Origin: Gammaproteobacteria bacterium
GTDB taxonomy: Bacteria > Pseudomonadota > Gammaproteobacteria > SZUA-229
Reading direction: 5' to 3'
Assembly: GCA_029879605.1 (NCBI GenBank)
Contig: JAOUQA010000017.1
Coordinates: forward strand, 1 to 13,271
Length of the DNA stretch: 13,271 nt
Below, piece by piece: positions 1 to 7,719 of the stretch. A program made the position numbers and the translations under genes. Positions within the stretch are counted from its first letter, which is position 1. Every line of letters starts with the position of its first letter. The notes under the pieces were generated by a model that worked only from the letters and a program-made list of their open reading frames with translations, ran no database searches and was not told the DNA's origin.

Positions 1-2
1 AT

Positions 3-104
3 ACATACATAGAAGCAGAAGATCATGTGGTTCTCTTTTTGGTGGATAAAAAGAAAATTCATGAAGTCGAAAAACTTTTCCAGGTTGGCGTAACCTTTAT
101 CTAA
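3..104 (+). CDS. trkA: Trk potassium uptake regulator TrkA, C-terminal end (5' truncated)
   Basis: Only the last 33 codons are present, ending in TAA at 102-104; the gene starts before the window. The visible peptide includes HVVLFLVDKKKI and then VEKLFQVGVTFI. This closely resembles the extreme C-terminus of gammaproteobacterial TrkA, within its second RCK_C domain. TrkA is the cytoplasmic NAD(H)-binding subunit that gates the TrkH potassium channel. The trkH gene follows after 2 nt, so the two are almost certainly co-transcribed and partners. The call rests on a short tail but is well supported by the neighbour. Confidence 0.88.
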   Translation, partial: TYIEAEDHVVLFLVDKKKIHEVEKLFQVGVTFI

Positions 105-106
105 TC

Positions 107-1558
107 GTGCATTTTAAAGTTATACAGCGCATCATTGGAATCCTGGTCATGTTATTCAGCATGACATCATTGCCGCCGATGATCATTGATTTCTGGTACC
201 AGGAAGGTACATCCCAGGCATTTTTTTACAGTTACCTGAGCCTGTTAGTGGCCGGGCTCGTGTTATGGTTACCAGTTAGAAATGAGAAAAAAGACCTGCG
301 ATTACGTGATGGATTTGTCGTCGTGGTTTTATTCTGGTTTGTACTGGGTGGTTCGGGCGCCTTGCCTTTTATCTGGTATGAGGCGCTGGAAATCAGTGTT
401 GCCGATGCAGTATTTGAATCGATATCAGGTTTAACTACCACAGGTGCAACGGTTCTGACCGAGCTTGATAGTCTGCCCCATTCCATTTTGTTTTATCGAC
501 AGGAGTTGCAGTGGCTGGGTGGTATGGGAATTATTGTTCTTGCTGTAGCGATTTTACCAATGCTGGGTATCGGTGGTATGCAGTTATATCGTGCAGAAAC
601 ACCCGGGCCGGTAAAAGATAATAAGTTAACGCCACGAATTACCGAAACTGCAAAAGCACTCTGGTATATTTATTTAAGCCTGACCATTGCCTGTGCAGTA
701 TCCTACTGGCTTGCAGGTATGTCACCGTTTGATGCGGTGTCACATAGTTTTTCAACCGTCGCCATTGGCGGATTTTCAACCCATGATGCCAGCATTGGTT
801 ATTTTGACAGTGTCTGGGTAGAAGCAACGGCAATGGTGTTTATGATTCTAGGTGGGGCAAATTTTGCTTTGCATTTTATTGTCTTCAGGCGCTGGGATTT
901 TAAAACTTATTCATCCGATGCTGAATTTGTTACTTATTTGCGAGTATTGTTTTTAATCGCCATTATTTGTGTTTCCTACCTTTATTACAATCATACCTAT
1001 GGTGATCTTGATAGTGCATTAAGACAGGGTGTGTTTCATGCGATATCGATTGGAACAACCACGGGTTTTACCATGTCAGAGTTTTATCTCTGGCCAGGAT
1101 TTCTTCCGGTTTTATTATTGTTTTCCAGTTTTATTGGTGGCTGTGCCGGTTCGACAGGTGGCGGCATGAAAGTAATACGAGTGCTACTGCTATTAAAGCA
1201 GGGAATGCGAGAACTTGTCAGGCTGGTGCATCCGAGTGCGCAGGTCGTGGTTAAAGTTGGAAATAAGCCGGTTTCGAATTCTGTCATGGATGCGGTGTGG
1301 GGATTCTTTGCTGCCTATGTGGCCGTTTTTGTCATAATAATGTTGTTATTAATGGCCAGTGGTATAGATCAGATTACGGCTTTTTCAGCAGTTGCCGCAA
1401 CGATGAACAACCTGGGTCCGGGTCTGGGTGAGGTCGGTGCTAACTACGCCAGTATTAATGATTTTGCGAAATGGGTATTGTGTATTTCTATGCTGATGGG
1501 TCGACTGGAAATATTTACCCTGCTGGTTTTGTTTACTCCAGCCTTCTGGAGAAAATAG
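107..1558 (+). CDS. trkH: Trk potassium uptake system, membrane subunit TrkH
   Basis: Potassium-translocating subunit of the Trk system in the inner membrane, gated by TrkA. The 483-aa product is the usual TrkH length and begins MHFK like enterobacterial TrkH, which supports the GTG start at 107, 2 nt after trkA. The four selectivity-filter loops of the SKT superfamily are all visible: TTTGA around Gly113, IGGFS around Gly221-222, GTTTGF around Gly320 and NNLGPGLG around Gly437-439. Multiple hydrophobic helices run through the whole length. Arginine codons are mostly CGN (11 of 16), unlike the kinase gene further downstream. The TAG stop overlaps the GTG start of the methyltransferase gene by 1 nt, so the operon probably continues. 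The function is established for the family; no local regulatory site was seen. Confidence 0.97.
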   Translation: MHFKVIQRIIGILVMLFSMTSLPPMIIDFWYQEGTSQAFFYSYLSLLVAGLVLWLPVRNEKKDLRLRDGFVVVVLFWFVLGGSGALPFIWYEALEISVADAVFESISGLTTTGATVLTELDSLPHSILFYRQELQWLGGMGIIVLAVAILPMLGIGGMQLYRAETPGPVKDNKLTPRITETAKALWYIYLSLTIACAVSYWLAGMSPFDAVSHSFSTVAIGGFSTHDASIGYFDSVWVEATAMVFMILGGANFALHFIVFRRWDFKTYSSDAEFVTYLRVLFLIAIICVSYLYYNHTYGDLDSALRQGVFHAISIGTTTGFTMSEFYLWPGFLPVLLLFSSFIGGCAGSTGGGMKVIRVLLLLKQGMRELVRLVHPSAQVVVKVGNKPVSNSVMDAVWGFFAAYVAVFVIIMLLLMASGIDQITAFSAVAATMNNLGPGLGEVGANYASINDFAKWVLCISMLMGRLEIFTLLVLFTPAFWRK

Positions 1559-2121
1559 TGCCTGACTGGGAATTGCATTATCAGTCACGTGAAATCACAG
1601 GGCAGCCACCCGCAGATGTATTAATGCTTAATCAGCATTTATTGTCAGGTGCCGGGCAGGCGCTGGATTATGCCTGCGGGTTAGGTGCTAATGGAATCTG
1701 GTTGGCAAATAAAGGTTACCATGTGTCAGCGTGGGATTCTTCAAAGGTAGCAATTAGTAAGCTGAGTCAATACGCGGAACAAAATAACCTTAGTATAGAT
1801 GCCGAGGTACGTGACCTTGAAGCAGTAACAGTTATGCAGGATAAGTTTGACCTGGTGGTGGTCAGTTTTTTTCTGCATCGCCCAACATTGAATTTTATCA
1901 GCGATATGATAAAGCCAGGTGGGCTTTTGTTTTATCAGACATTTAGTGGTGAAAATAATAATGGCAGAGGGCCATCAAATCCGGCGTTCAGGTTAAAACG
2001 TCATGAATTGCTTGAGGTGTATAACAACATGGAACTGGTGTTTTACAGGGAAGATAATGGACTAGGTGATCCATGCAAGGGTATTAGTGATCAGGTAATG
2101 TTTGTGGCAGAAAAAAAGTAA
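1558..2121 (+). CDS. Class I SAM-dependent methyltransferase, small TehB-like
   Basis: Predicted cytosolic methyltransferase of 187 aa. Motif I is LDYACGLGANG (residues 36-46), the glycine-rich SAM loop. The acidic residue that usually contacts the SAM ribose is Asp60 in SAWDSS, and a DLEA motif and IKPGG turn follow in Rossmann-fold order. The start chosen is the GTG at 1558, which overlaps the trkH stop (TAGTG) and has GGAG 8 nt upstream. The open frame runs back to an ATG at 1471, but using it would overlap trkH by 88 nt and add a tail unlike this family. The closest resemblance is to TehB-like methyltransferases, often annotated as tellurite or thiopurine related; the substrate cannot be told. 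It is translationally coupled to trkH and followed with no gap by the acyltransferase gene. Confidence 0.85.
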   Translation: MPDWELHYQSREITGQPPADVLMLNQHLLSGAGQALDYACGLGANGIWLANKGYHVSAWDSSKVAISKLSQYAEQNNLSIDAEVRDLEAVTVMQDKFDLVVVSFFLHRPTLNFISDMIKPGGLLFYQTFSGENNNGRGPSNPAFRLKRHELLEVYNNMELVFYREDNGLGDPCKGISDQVMFVAEKK

Positions 2122-3075
2122 ATGCAGAAAAAACATCAGGCCGGCAGTAGCAAGCTGGTATATAAAACACAATTTCAATGGTCGTTCCTGAAACCAGCTT
2201 ACTGGGGTAGCTGGCTATCGGTTATATTTCTATTTGTTTTATTTATTTTGCCAGACAGGCTGGTGTGTTTTATATCTGACGTGCTTGCTGAAATAGCGCT
2301 CAAGGTAAATAAAAAAAGATATCGCATTGCAGAAATCAATATTCGTTTATGTTTTCCTGGATTAACGGAAGCTGAGCAAAAGGCAATGATTAAAGAGCAT
2401 TTCCGTGCCCAGATGCGTAGTGTCCTGCATTATGGGATGATCTGGTGGTCACCCAGGGGATCGCTGGAAAAGAGAATAGTTATAAAAGGTCAGGAAAATA
2501 TCGAGGCCAGTCTGAAGGCAGGTCGTTCCGTAATTATTATGACCAGTCACAGTGTTGCATTAGAAATGGCAGTAACTGCCATCACCATGCGGTATCCAAT
2601 ATCAGGCCCATTTAAAGTTTTAAAAAATCCGGTTTCAAACTGGTTGATTGCTAAAGGCCGCACACGGTTTGGTACGATAATTTATTCGAGAGAAGCTGGC
2701 TTACGACCAATAATAAAAGATGTAAAAGCAGGTCAGCTAATGTTTTATTTGCCAGATGAAGATCTGGGTAGAGACAGATCAATCTTTGTGCCAATGTTTA
2801 ATATTCAAAAAGCAACAGTACCTGTGCTTGGCAGGCTGGCGAGAAGTTGTAATGCCGATGTTCTTCCATGTATCAGTTGTTATGATAAAGACACGGCTAA
2901 ATATAATGTTTATGTAATGCCTGCGATGAAGGGCTATCCACAGGGTGATGATGAGAAAGATGCCAGGACTATGAACATGGCAATTGAAGAAACGGTAAAG
3001 ATATGCCCGCCACAGTATTTCTGGACGTTACGCCTGTTTAGAACTCGGCCTGAGGGCGAAGATCGGTTTTATTGA
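2122..3075 (+). CDS. LpxL/LpxM-family lysophospholipid (lipid A-type) acyltransferase
   Basis: Inner-membrane acyltransferase of the HtrB/LpxL/LpxM family, which transfers an acyl chain from acyl-ACP to a lipid A precursor. The 317-aa length is close to family members of just over 300 aa. A hydrophobic N-terminal anchor spans residues 29-60. The catalytic HX4(D/E) motif is H143-SVAL-E148. The family block LPDEDLGRDRSIFVPMFN and the C-terminal FWTLRLFRTRPEGE, with its typical RPEGE ending, are both present. The ATG follows the methyltransferase TAA directly, so the gene is probably coupled to it. Which acyl position it serves cannot be decided; a non-lipid A substrate such as an ornithine or aryl lipid is possible, since this gene sits away from other lipid A genes. 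Its last 7 bp overlap the end of the convergent regulator gene. Confidence 0.85.
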   Translation: MQKKHQAGSSKLVYKTQFQWSFLKPAYWGSWLSVIFLFVLFILPDRLVCFISDVLAEIALKVNKKRYRIAEINIRLCFPGLTEAEQKAMIKEHFRAQMRSVLHYGMIWWSPRGSLEKRIVIKGQENIEASLKAGRSVIIMTSHSVALEMAVTAITMRYPISGPFKVLKNPVSNWLIAKGRTRFGTIIYSREAGLRPIIKDVKAGQLMFYLPDEDLGRDRSIFVPMFNIQKATVPVLGRLARSCNADVLPCISCYDKDTAKYNVYVMPAMKGYPQGDDEKDARTMNMAIEETVKICPPQYFWTLRLFRTRPEGEDRFY

Positions 3076-3776
3076 AGTATTGTTTTGTTGCTGGTTAAAG
3101 ATTCAAGGCGATAGCCGCTTTGATAAACAACATGCAAATCCCACCCATGAGCTTCATCTAGTTTGAGCTTTTTTCTAATGCGACTAATATGAATATCGAT
3201 GGTGCGTGTATTTATATTTGAGCTTGTATTCCATATTTTATGTAATAGTTCTTCTCTTGAAATAAGTGTGCCAAGATTCTGGAACAGGTAACTGGTGAGC
3301 TTGAATTCCTTAGGTGTTAGATTGCAGGGCAGTTTGTTTAAAGTTACTGTACGTGCATCCATATCAATATAAATGTTATTTAAGCTTATAAATTTCGGTT
3401 TTTTAGCATACAGGGCGCTGCGACGTAGTAGCGCATTGATACGAGCCATTAAGACAAGTGGCTTAAGTGGTTTTACGATGTAGTCATCAGCTCCAAGCTG
3501 TAGAATTTTTACAACATCAGTTTCAGTGTCATGCCTTGTTGAAAATAAAACTGGCGTGTGAAATCCGAAGTTATCACGAATCCATTTCAATACAATATCA
3601 CCATTAATATCCGGCAATTCCCAGTCAATGATGTAGAGGTCATAATTTGTGGTTGGTATATTGTCTATGAAGTCCTGTCCGGTGATAAATATTTTACAGC
3701 TGTGGCCAGAAGAGGACAGGCAAATACTGATAAATTCAGCGAGAGAGACATCATCTTCAAGAATAGCAATATGCAC
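3069..3776 (-). CDS. OmpR/PhoB-family two-component response regulator
   Basis: Cytosolic DNA-binding response regulator of 235 aa. The N-terminal receiver (about 1-115) has the acidic pair D8/D9, phospho-acceptor D51 (IIDWELPD), Ser79/Thr80 and K102 (DDYIVKP). A winged-helix Trans_reg_C domain follows (about 128-228), with LTPKEFKL, a recognition helix in NTRTIDIHISRIRKKL and the terminal YQSGYRLE hairpin. The start chosen is the GTG at 3776, which gives MHIAILEDD and has AGGA about 7 nt upstream; the frame remains open to an ATG at 3830, but that extension does not look like a receiver. No orthodox kinase gene lies beside it. It is divergent from the hybrid kinase gene, so that kinase is its most likely local partner, which is inference. 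Arginine codons are mostly CGN (8 of 11), unlike the kinase. Confidence 0.93.
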   Translation of the reverse strand: MHIAILEDDVSLAEFISICLSSSGHSCKIFITGQDFIDNIPTTNYDLYIIDWELPDINGDIVLKWIRDNFGFHTPVLFSTRHDTETDVVKILQLGADDYIVKPLKPLVLMARINALLRRSALYAKKPKFISLNNIYIDMDARTVTLNKLPCNLTPKEFKLTSYLFQNLGTLISREELLHKIWNTSSNINTRTIDIHISRIRKKLKLDEAHGWDLHVVYQSGYRLESLTSNKTILQ

Positions 3777-3821
3777 AAATAATCCTGTGTGTAAATTAAT
3801 AATTACGAAGTTTTTACAATC

Positions 3822-3850
3822 CTGAAACAAATAATAGAGGTTTTTAAAAT
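3822..3850 (+). promoter_or_regulatory. Candidate sigma70 promoter for the hybrid kinase operon
   Basis: CTGAAA (3822-3827) and TAAAAT (3845-3850) are separated by 17 nt, matching the consensus at 4 of 6 and 5 of 6. Initiation near 3857 would leave a leader of about 40 nt before the ATG at 3898. The site overlaps the candidate promoter on the other strand, so the two directions could compete. The 121-bp divergent gap must hold promoters for both genes, but these exact hexamers are uncertain. Confidence 0.3.
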
Positions 3851-3858
3851 AGAATCAA
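3831..3858 (-). promoter_or_regulatory. Candidate sigma70 promoter for the response regulator gene
   Basis: On the minus strand TTGATT (3858-3853) and TATTAT (3836-3831) are separated by 16 nt, matching the -35 consensus at 4 of 6 and the -10 consensus at 5 of 6. Transcription would begin near 3824 and give a leader of about 48 nt. AT-rich DNA produces such matches by chance, so this is only a candidate. Confidence 0.3.
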
Positions 3859-3897
3859 ATAAAGTTTTTTAGCAAATGGCTTGCAAGGTAATATTCA

Positions 3898-6800
3898 ATG
3901 AAGATGATAGGGAATTATGATTACGTTCTGGTGGTTGCATCATATTTAATTGCAGCTGTTGCCTCATATATAAGTCTTTGTCATGTCGACAAATTAAAAT
4001 CTGAAGTAGAAAAATCAAAATATGTATGGTTAATGCTTGGCTCGTTAACATTGGGCACGGGTATATGGTCGATGCATTTTATAGGGATGCAGGCGTACAA
4101 GGTCAGCATGTTGATGCAATACGATATTGTATTGACTTTAATGTCTGTTGTAATGGCAATAGGGAGTTGTGCATTGCCGTTGTGGTATATGAGTAAAAAA
4201 GAATTAACGTTATTGAATATGTTGATTATATCTATTGTAATGGGAATGGGTATTTCATCGATGCATTATCTAGGCATGGCTGCAATGATAATGCAGGCAG
4301 AAGCAATTTATGATTATGGAATAGTTTTAGTGTCGGTTATTGTTGCAATTGCGGCTTCATTAGTTGCTGTACGGGTTATTGCATCAGATAAAGAAAGAAA
4401 AAGCAGGGCTTTACAAACACATAGATTAATCGCGTCGCTGGTGCTGGGCTTGGCTATATGCGGTATGCATTATATAGGAATGTCGGCCGTGACTTATAAG
4501 ATGACAGATGAGTTAATGGAATTTAAAAATGTAATTAGTGAAGATCTTTTAACAGCCTGGGTGATTGTAGTAACTATGATGGTGTTTATGCTGGGAGGGC
4601 ATTTTTTAAAAATTAAAGGAAGTGTAACTGAAATGACGGGAAGGGAAAGATTGTCAATTGTTATCATTGTTCTTGCATTTGTTACATTTATTTCATCCGG
4701 ATTTATAGCAAAGATGTTCTTTGATGAGTCGGTAGAAAGAAAGAAAGATGCTCTACGTCATAGCATTGAGAGTTTGTCATTTATGATAGATTCAGTTGGG
4801 ATTTTTGATATTGAAAATAGTCAGGATGCAAATAAGCTGGGTTCAAAGTACGCAACATTAGAACAGGTTATGAATTCATTCAGGATGAGAAAAGTTAAGG
4901 GCGACTTAGATAGTAGCATTATGATTGTAGATGATAGCCTGAATGGTGTTTCAGAGAATGCCGTTATATATGACAAGGAAGGCGTTAGGAAAGTGTGGGG
5001 GTTTAGTCATAATTATCCAGTAAGGGTAAGTATTGAAAAAACACTGGAGGGTAAGGAGGGTTCGTTTTTATGGAAAGATAATACTGGAGTTACAAATATT
5101 TATTTTTACAATTCTATACCGTCATTATCAATGACGATGATAACGCATTTGTCATTAGATAAATATAAGAGCAAGTTTAAAGGGGTGATAGACAAGTCGA
5201 TTTTAATTGCTTTGTTATGTGTAATTGTAGGAGCTGCATTTGTAAGTATGCTGATAAATCCAATGGTGAATGCATTAAAGAAAAGCAAGGAGGAGCTAGA
5301 GAAAGAGGTGCAGGATAGGACCGAGGAGTTAAATTTTACGAATGATAACCTGATAAGAGAAATCAAAGAAAAAGAGAGCGCAGAAGTCGAGATCGGCAAG
5401 TTGATTCAGCTGGAAGAAAGAATATTCGATAGCACAACAAATGGAATACTTGTAATAGATGATAATTTCAGGATTTCAAGGATGAATACAATGATATGCG
5501 AGATGGTAAAGAAAGATTACACAGATGTTTTAATGAGTGACCTGGTAGATTTATTTGGTAGTGAAGAAGCAGAGTCACTTAAAGAGAAAATAGAGTCTGT
5601 GTTTAAGAGTGGAAAGACAGTTCATGATGTAGAGTTAAAAGTCTCTGGTAACGATGTTGTTGTCAATATGGGTGTTGCACCATTATATGAAAGTCAGAAG
5701 ATTATAGGTGCGGTGTGCGCTTTAGATGATATTACTGAGCGAAAAAGAACAGAGAAAATGCTTATTGCAGCAAAAGAAGAGGCGGAGGCAGCAAGTAAGT
5801 CTAAGTCTGAGTTCCTGGCTAATATGAGTCATGAGATAAGAACGCCAATGAATGGCGTGCTAGGGATGATAAATCTATTAAGTGAAACCGAGTTAAGCAG
5901 GGAGCAAAGAGAGTATGCAGAGACAGCGTATGGTTCTGGTGAGCTTTTAATGAGTATTTTAAATGACATACTTGATTTTTCAAAAATAGAAGCGGGAAAA
6001 CTCGAGATAGAAAATGCGAATTTTGACTTATATGCATTAATAGAAGATGTAAATAATTTACTTGCGGAAAGGGCGCACTCTAAAAATAACGAGATAAACT
6101 ATGATATTGATAACCAGGTGCCAAGATTTGTAAAAGGCGATTCTGTAAGAATAAAGCAGATAATAATTAATCTCATAGGTAATGCGATTAAGTTCACTAA
6201 TAACGGTGAAGTGGTTACAAGAGTTAAATGTATTGAGCATGGATCAGAAACAACACGTATAAAAATTGAAGTGTGTGACACGGGAATTGGTATAGAAGCG
6301 ACTGCACAGAAAAAGATATTTGATTCATTCAGTCAGGAAGACGCTACAACAACCAGGCGATTCGGTGGAACTGGCCTGGGTTTGTCAATATGTAAGCAGT
6401 TAGTGGGCTTAATGGGTGGTGATATTGGGGTTGTATCAAAATCGGGTGAAGGCAGTGTATTCTGGTTTGTAGTTGAATTCGATAATTCAAATGAGGTGTA
6501 TGTTGCGGATGCTCATTACAATTTAAATGGTGTTGATGTCCTCGTTATTGATGACAATGAAACTAACAGAAAGATATATAAGAAGCAGGTTAGCAAGTGG
6601 GGCTGTAAAGTAGAAACAGCTGATGCAGGCCGGGATGGCCTTGATATGATTACGACTGCTGTAAGTAAAGGTAAGGCTTACGATATTATTATCCTGGACT
6701 ACATGATGCCTGGTATGGATGGCGTGGAAGTTGCTGAGGAAATAAAGAAAATGGATAAGCCGCCAAAGATAATAATGCTAACGTCTGTATGTGAAGATAA

Positions 6801-7350
6801 TGCCAGAGAAATTAGCAAGAGGTCTGGAGCTGATATTGTCCTTGCAAAACCTTTAAAAAGCTCACTGCTTTTTGATTATATTGGTTCTCTATTATGTTCC
6901 GAGAAAGAAAATAAGATAGAAGACCAGGTTCAAAGTTTCGAAAATACCGATGAAACCTCATCGACATATAAGATTTTATTAACTGAAGATAATGTAATTA
7001 ATCAGAAAGTTGCTCTTGGTATCCTTAAAAAAATGGGTTATCAGGCGGATCTTGCTAATGACGGTCTTCAGGCAGTAAAAAAATGTCAGGAATATAAATA
7101 CGATTTAATATTTATGGATTGTCAGATGCCAGAGATGGATGGTTACGAGGCAACCGCAGAAATAAGAAAATCAGGATTAAATGCAAATACTGCAATTGTG
7201 GCAATGACAGCTAACGCAATGCAGGGTGACAGGGAAAAATGTCTCGATGTTGGTATGGATGATTATATAAGTAAGCCTGTAAGGCCAAATTCAATTTCAG
7301 AAATTATGACCAGGTGGCTTGATCGCCCTGACAAGACAGCGCTGGCATGA
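3898..7350 (+). CDS. MHYT-domain hybrid sensor histidine kinase with two receiver domains
   Basis: Membrane-bound hybrid kinase of 1150 aa. An N-terminal multi-helix MHYT domain (about 1-245) shows three repeats: MHFIGM at 59, MHYLGM at 122 and MHYIGM at 190. MHYT domains are proposed to bind copper and sense oxygen, CO or NO. A further helix (252-274), an extracytoplasmic segment of about 160 aa, probably Cache/PAS-like but not recognised, and another helix (434-455) follow. Next come a coiled coil (about 459-505), a PAS domain (502-615) and the HisKA H-box with His645. The HATPase has N762, DTGIGI at 794 and GGTGLGLS at 823. REC1 has Asp934 and Lys984; REC2 has Asp1074 and Lys1126, so both receivers look competent. 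No HPt is fused; it is the next gene. No HAMP domain is evident. AGG lies 9 nt before the ATG. The first 12 arginines use AGA/AGG 10 times. Confidence 0.95.
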   Translation: MKMIGNYDYVLVVASYLIAAVASYISLCHVDKLKSEVEKSKYVWLMLGSLTLGTGIWSMHFIGMQAYKVSMLMQYDIVLTLMSVVMAIGSCALPLWYMSKKELTLLNMLIISIVMGMGISSMHYLGMAAMIMQAEAIYDYGIVLVSVIVAIAASLVAVRVIASDKERKSRALQTHRLIASLVLGLAICGMHYIGMSAVTYKMTDELMEFKNVISEDLLTAWVIVVTMMVFMLGGHFLKIKGSVTEMTGRERLSIVIIVLAFVTFISSGFIAKMFFDESVERKKDALRHSIESLSFMIDSVGIFDIENSQDANKLGSKYATLEQVMNSFRMRKVKGDLDSSIMIVDDSLNGVSENAVIYDKEGVRKVWGFSHNYPVRVSIEKTLEGKEGSFLWKDNTGVTNIYFYNSIPSLSMTMITHLSLDKYKSKFKGVIDKSILIALLCVIVGAAFVSMLINPMVNALKKSKEELEKEVQDRTEELNFTNDNLIREIKEKESAEVEIGKLIQLEERIFDSTTNGILVIDDNFRISRMNTMICEMVKKDYTDVLMSDLVDLFGSEEAESLKEKIESVFKSGKTVHDVELKVSGNDVVVNMGVAPLYESQKIIGAVCALDDITERKRTEKMLIAAKEEAEAASKSKSEFLANMSHEIRTPMNGVLGMINLLSETELSREQREYAETAYGSGELLMSILNDILDFSKIEAGKLEIENANFDLYALIEDVNNLLAERAHSKNNEINYDIDNQVPRFVKGDSVRIKQIIINLIGNAIKFTNNGEVVTRVKCIEHGSETTRIKIEVCDTGIGIEATAQKKIFDSFSQEDATTTRRFGGTGLGLSICKQLVGLMGGDIGVVSKSGEGSVFWFVVEFDNSNEVYVADAHYNLNGVDVLVIDDNETNRKIYKKQVSKWGCKVETADAGRDGLDMITTAVSKGKAYDIIILDYMMPGMDGVEVAEEIKKMDKPPKIIMLTSVCEDNAREISKRSGADIVLAKPLKSSLLFDYIGSLLCSEKENKIEDQVQSFENTDETSSTYKILLTEDNVINQKVALGILKKMGYQADLANDGLQAVKKCQEYKYDLIFMDCQMPEMDGYEATAEIRKSGLNANTAIVAMTANAMQGDREKCLDVGMDDYISKPVRPNSISEIMTRWLDRPDKTALA

Positions 7351-7359
7351 GGAAAACCA

Positions 7360-7719
7360 ATGAATAACGTATCAAATAATATATACCTGGATAATGAAAC
7401 CACATCAATGTTGATAGATGCATTAGAGGAGGATTTTATAGACATAATAAAAGAGTATATGCAGAACGCTGAACAGCATATAGTAAGTTTAAAAGGGATG
7501 GATGTTGAAAGATCGAGGGATATGATTGATGTTGTGCATGCATTAAAAGGATCTAGTGGTAATGTTGGTGCAATTTATTTAAGTGCTATTTGTGACAAAA
7601 TGGAATCTGACCTGAGGCTTAATAAATTGTCAGGTATTGATGAGTATGTAAAGGATATAGATAGCACATTCAGAGGAACATGTGAATTACTTGAGAAATT
7701 AATACAGGAAATAAGCTAA
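7360..7719 (+). CDS. Stand-alone HPt phosphotransfer protein
   Basis: Small cytosolic phosphotransfer protein of 119 aa. The HPt signature HALKGSSGNVGA is present, with phosphorylatable His60 followed by K63 and G64. The rest is predicted helical, as expected for the four-helix HPt bundle. It starts 9 nt after the hybrid kinase stop, with a good GAGGAAAA site just before the ATG, and its TAA overlaps the next ATG by 1 nt. It supplies the HPt step that the hybrid kinase lacks. The expected role is to carry phosphate from a kinase receiver (Asp934 or Asp1074) to Asp59 of the next protein. It may also serve the OmpR-type regulator; that route is inference. Confidence 0.92.
   Translation: MNNVSNNIYLDNETTSMLIDALEEDFIDIIKEYMQNAEQHIVSLKGMDVERSRDMIDVVHALKGSSGNVGAIYLSAICDKMESDLRLNKLSGIDEYVKDIDSTFRGTCELLEKLIQEIS

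Noticed and set aside
1471..1557. ATG start at 1471 for the methyltransferase
   Set aside because: It lies deep in trkH, and the added residues come from an out-of-frame reading of trkH. The GTG at 1558 has a good ribosome binding site and typical 1-nt overlap.
3777..3830. ATG start at 3830 for the response regulator
   Set aside because: The 18 extra residues do not resemble a receiver start, whereas the GTG at 3776 begins the standard receiver strand directly and has AGGA upstream.
5106..5399. Minus-strand frame of 97 codons inside the hybrid kinase
   Set aside because: Serine- and isoleucine-rich shadow of the kinase coding strand, with no recognisable domain.
6691..6990. REC1 of the hybrid kinase as a pseudo-receiver
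   Set aside because: It keeps the acidic pair (885-886), Asp934, a Thr in the LTS motif and Lys984, so there is no reason to call it inactive.
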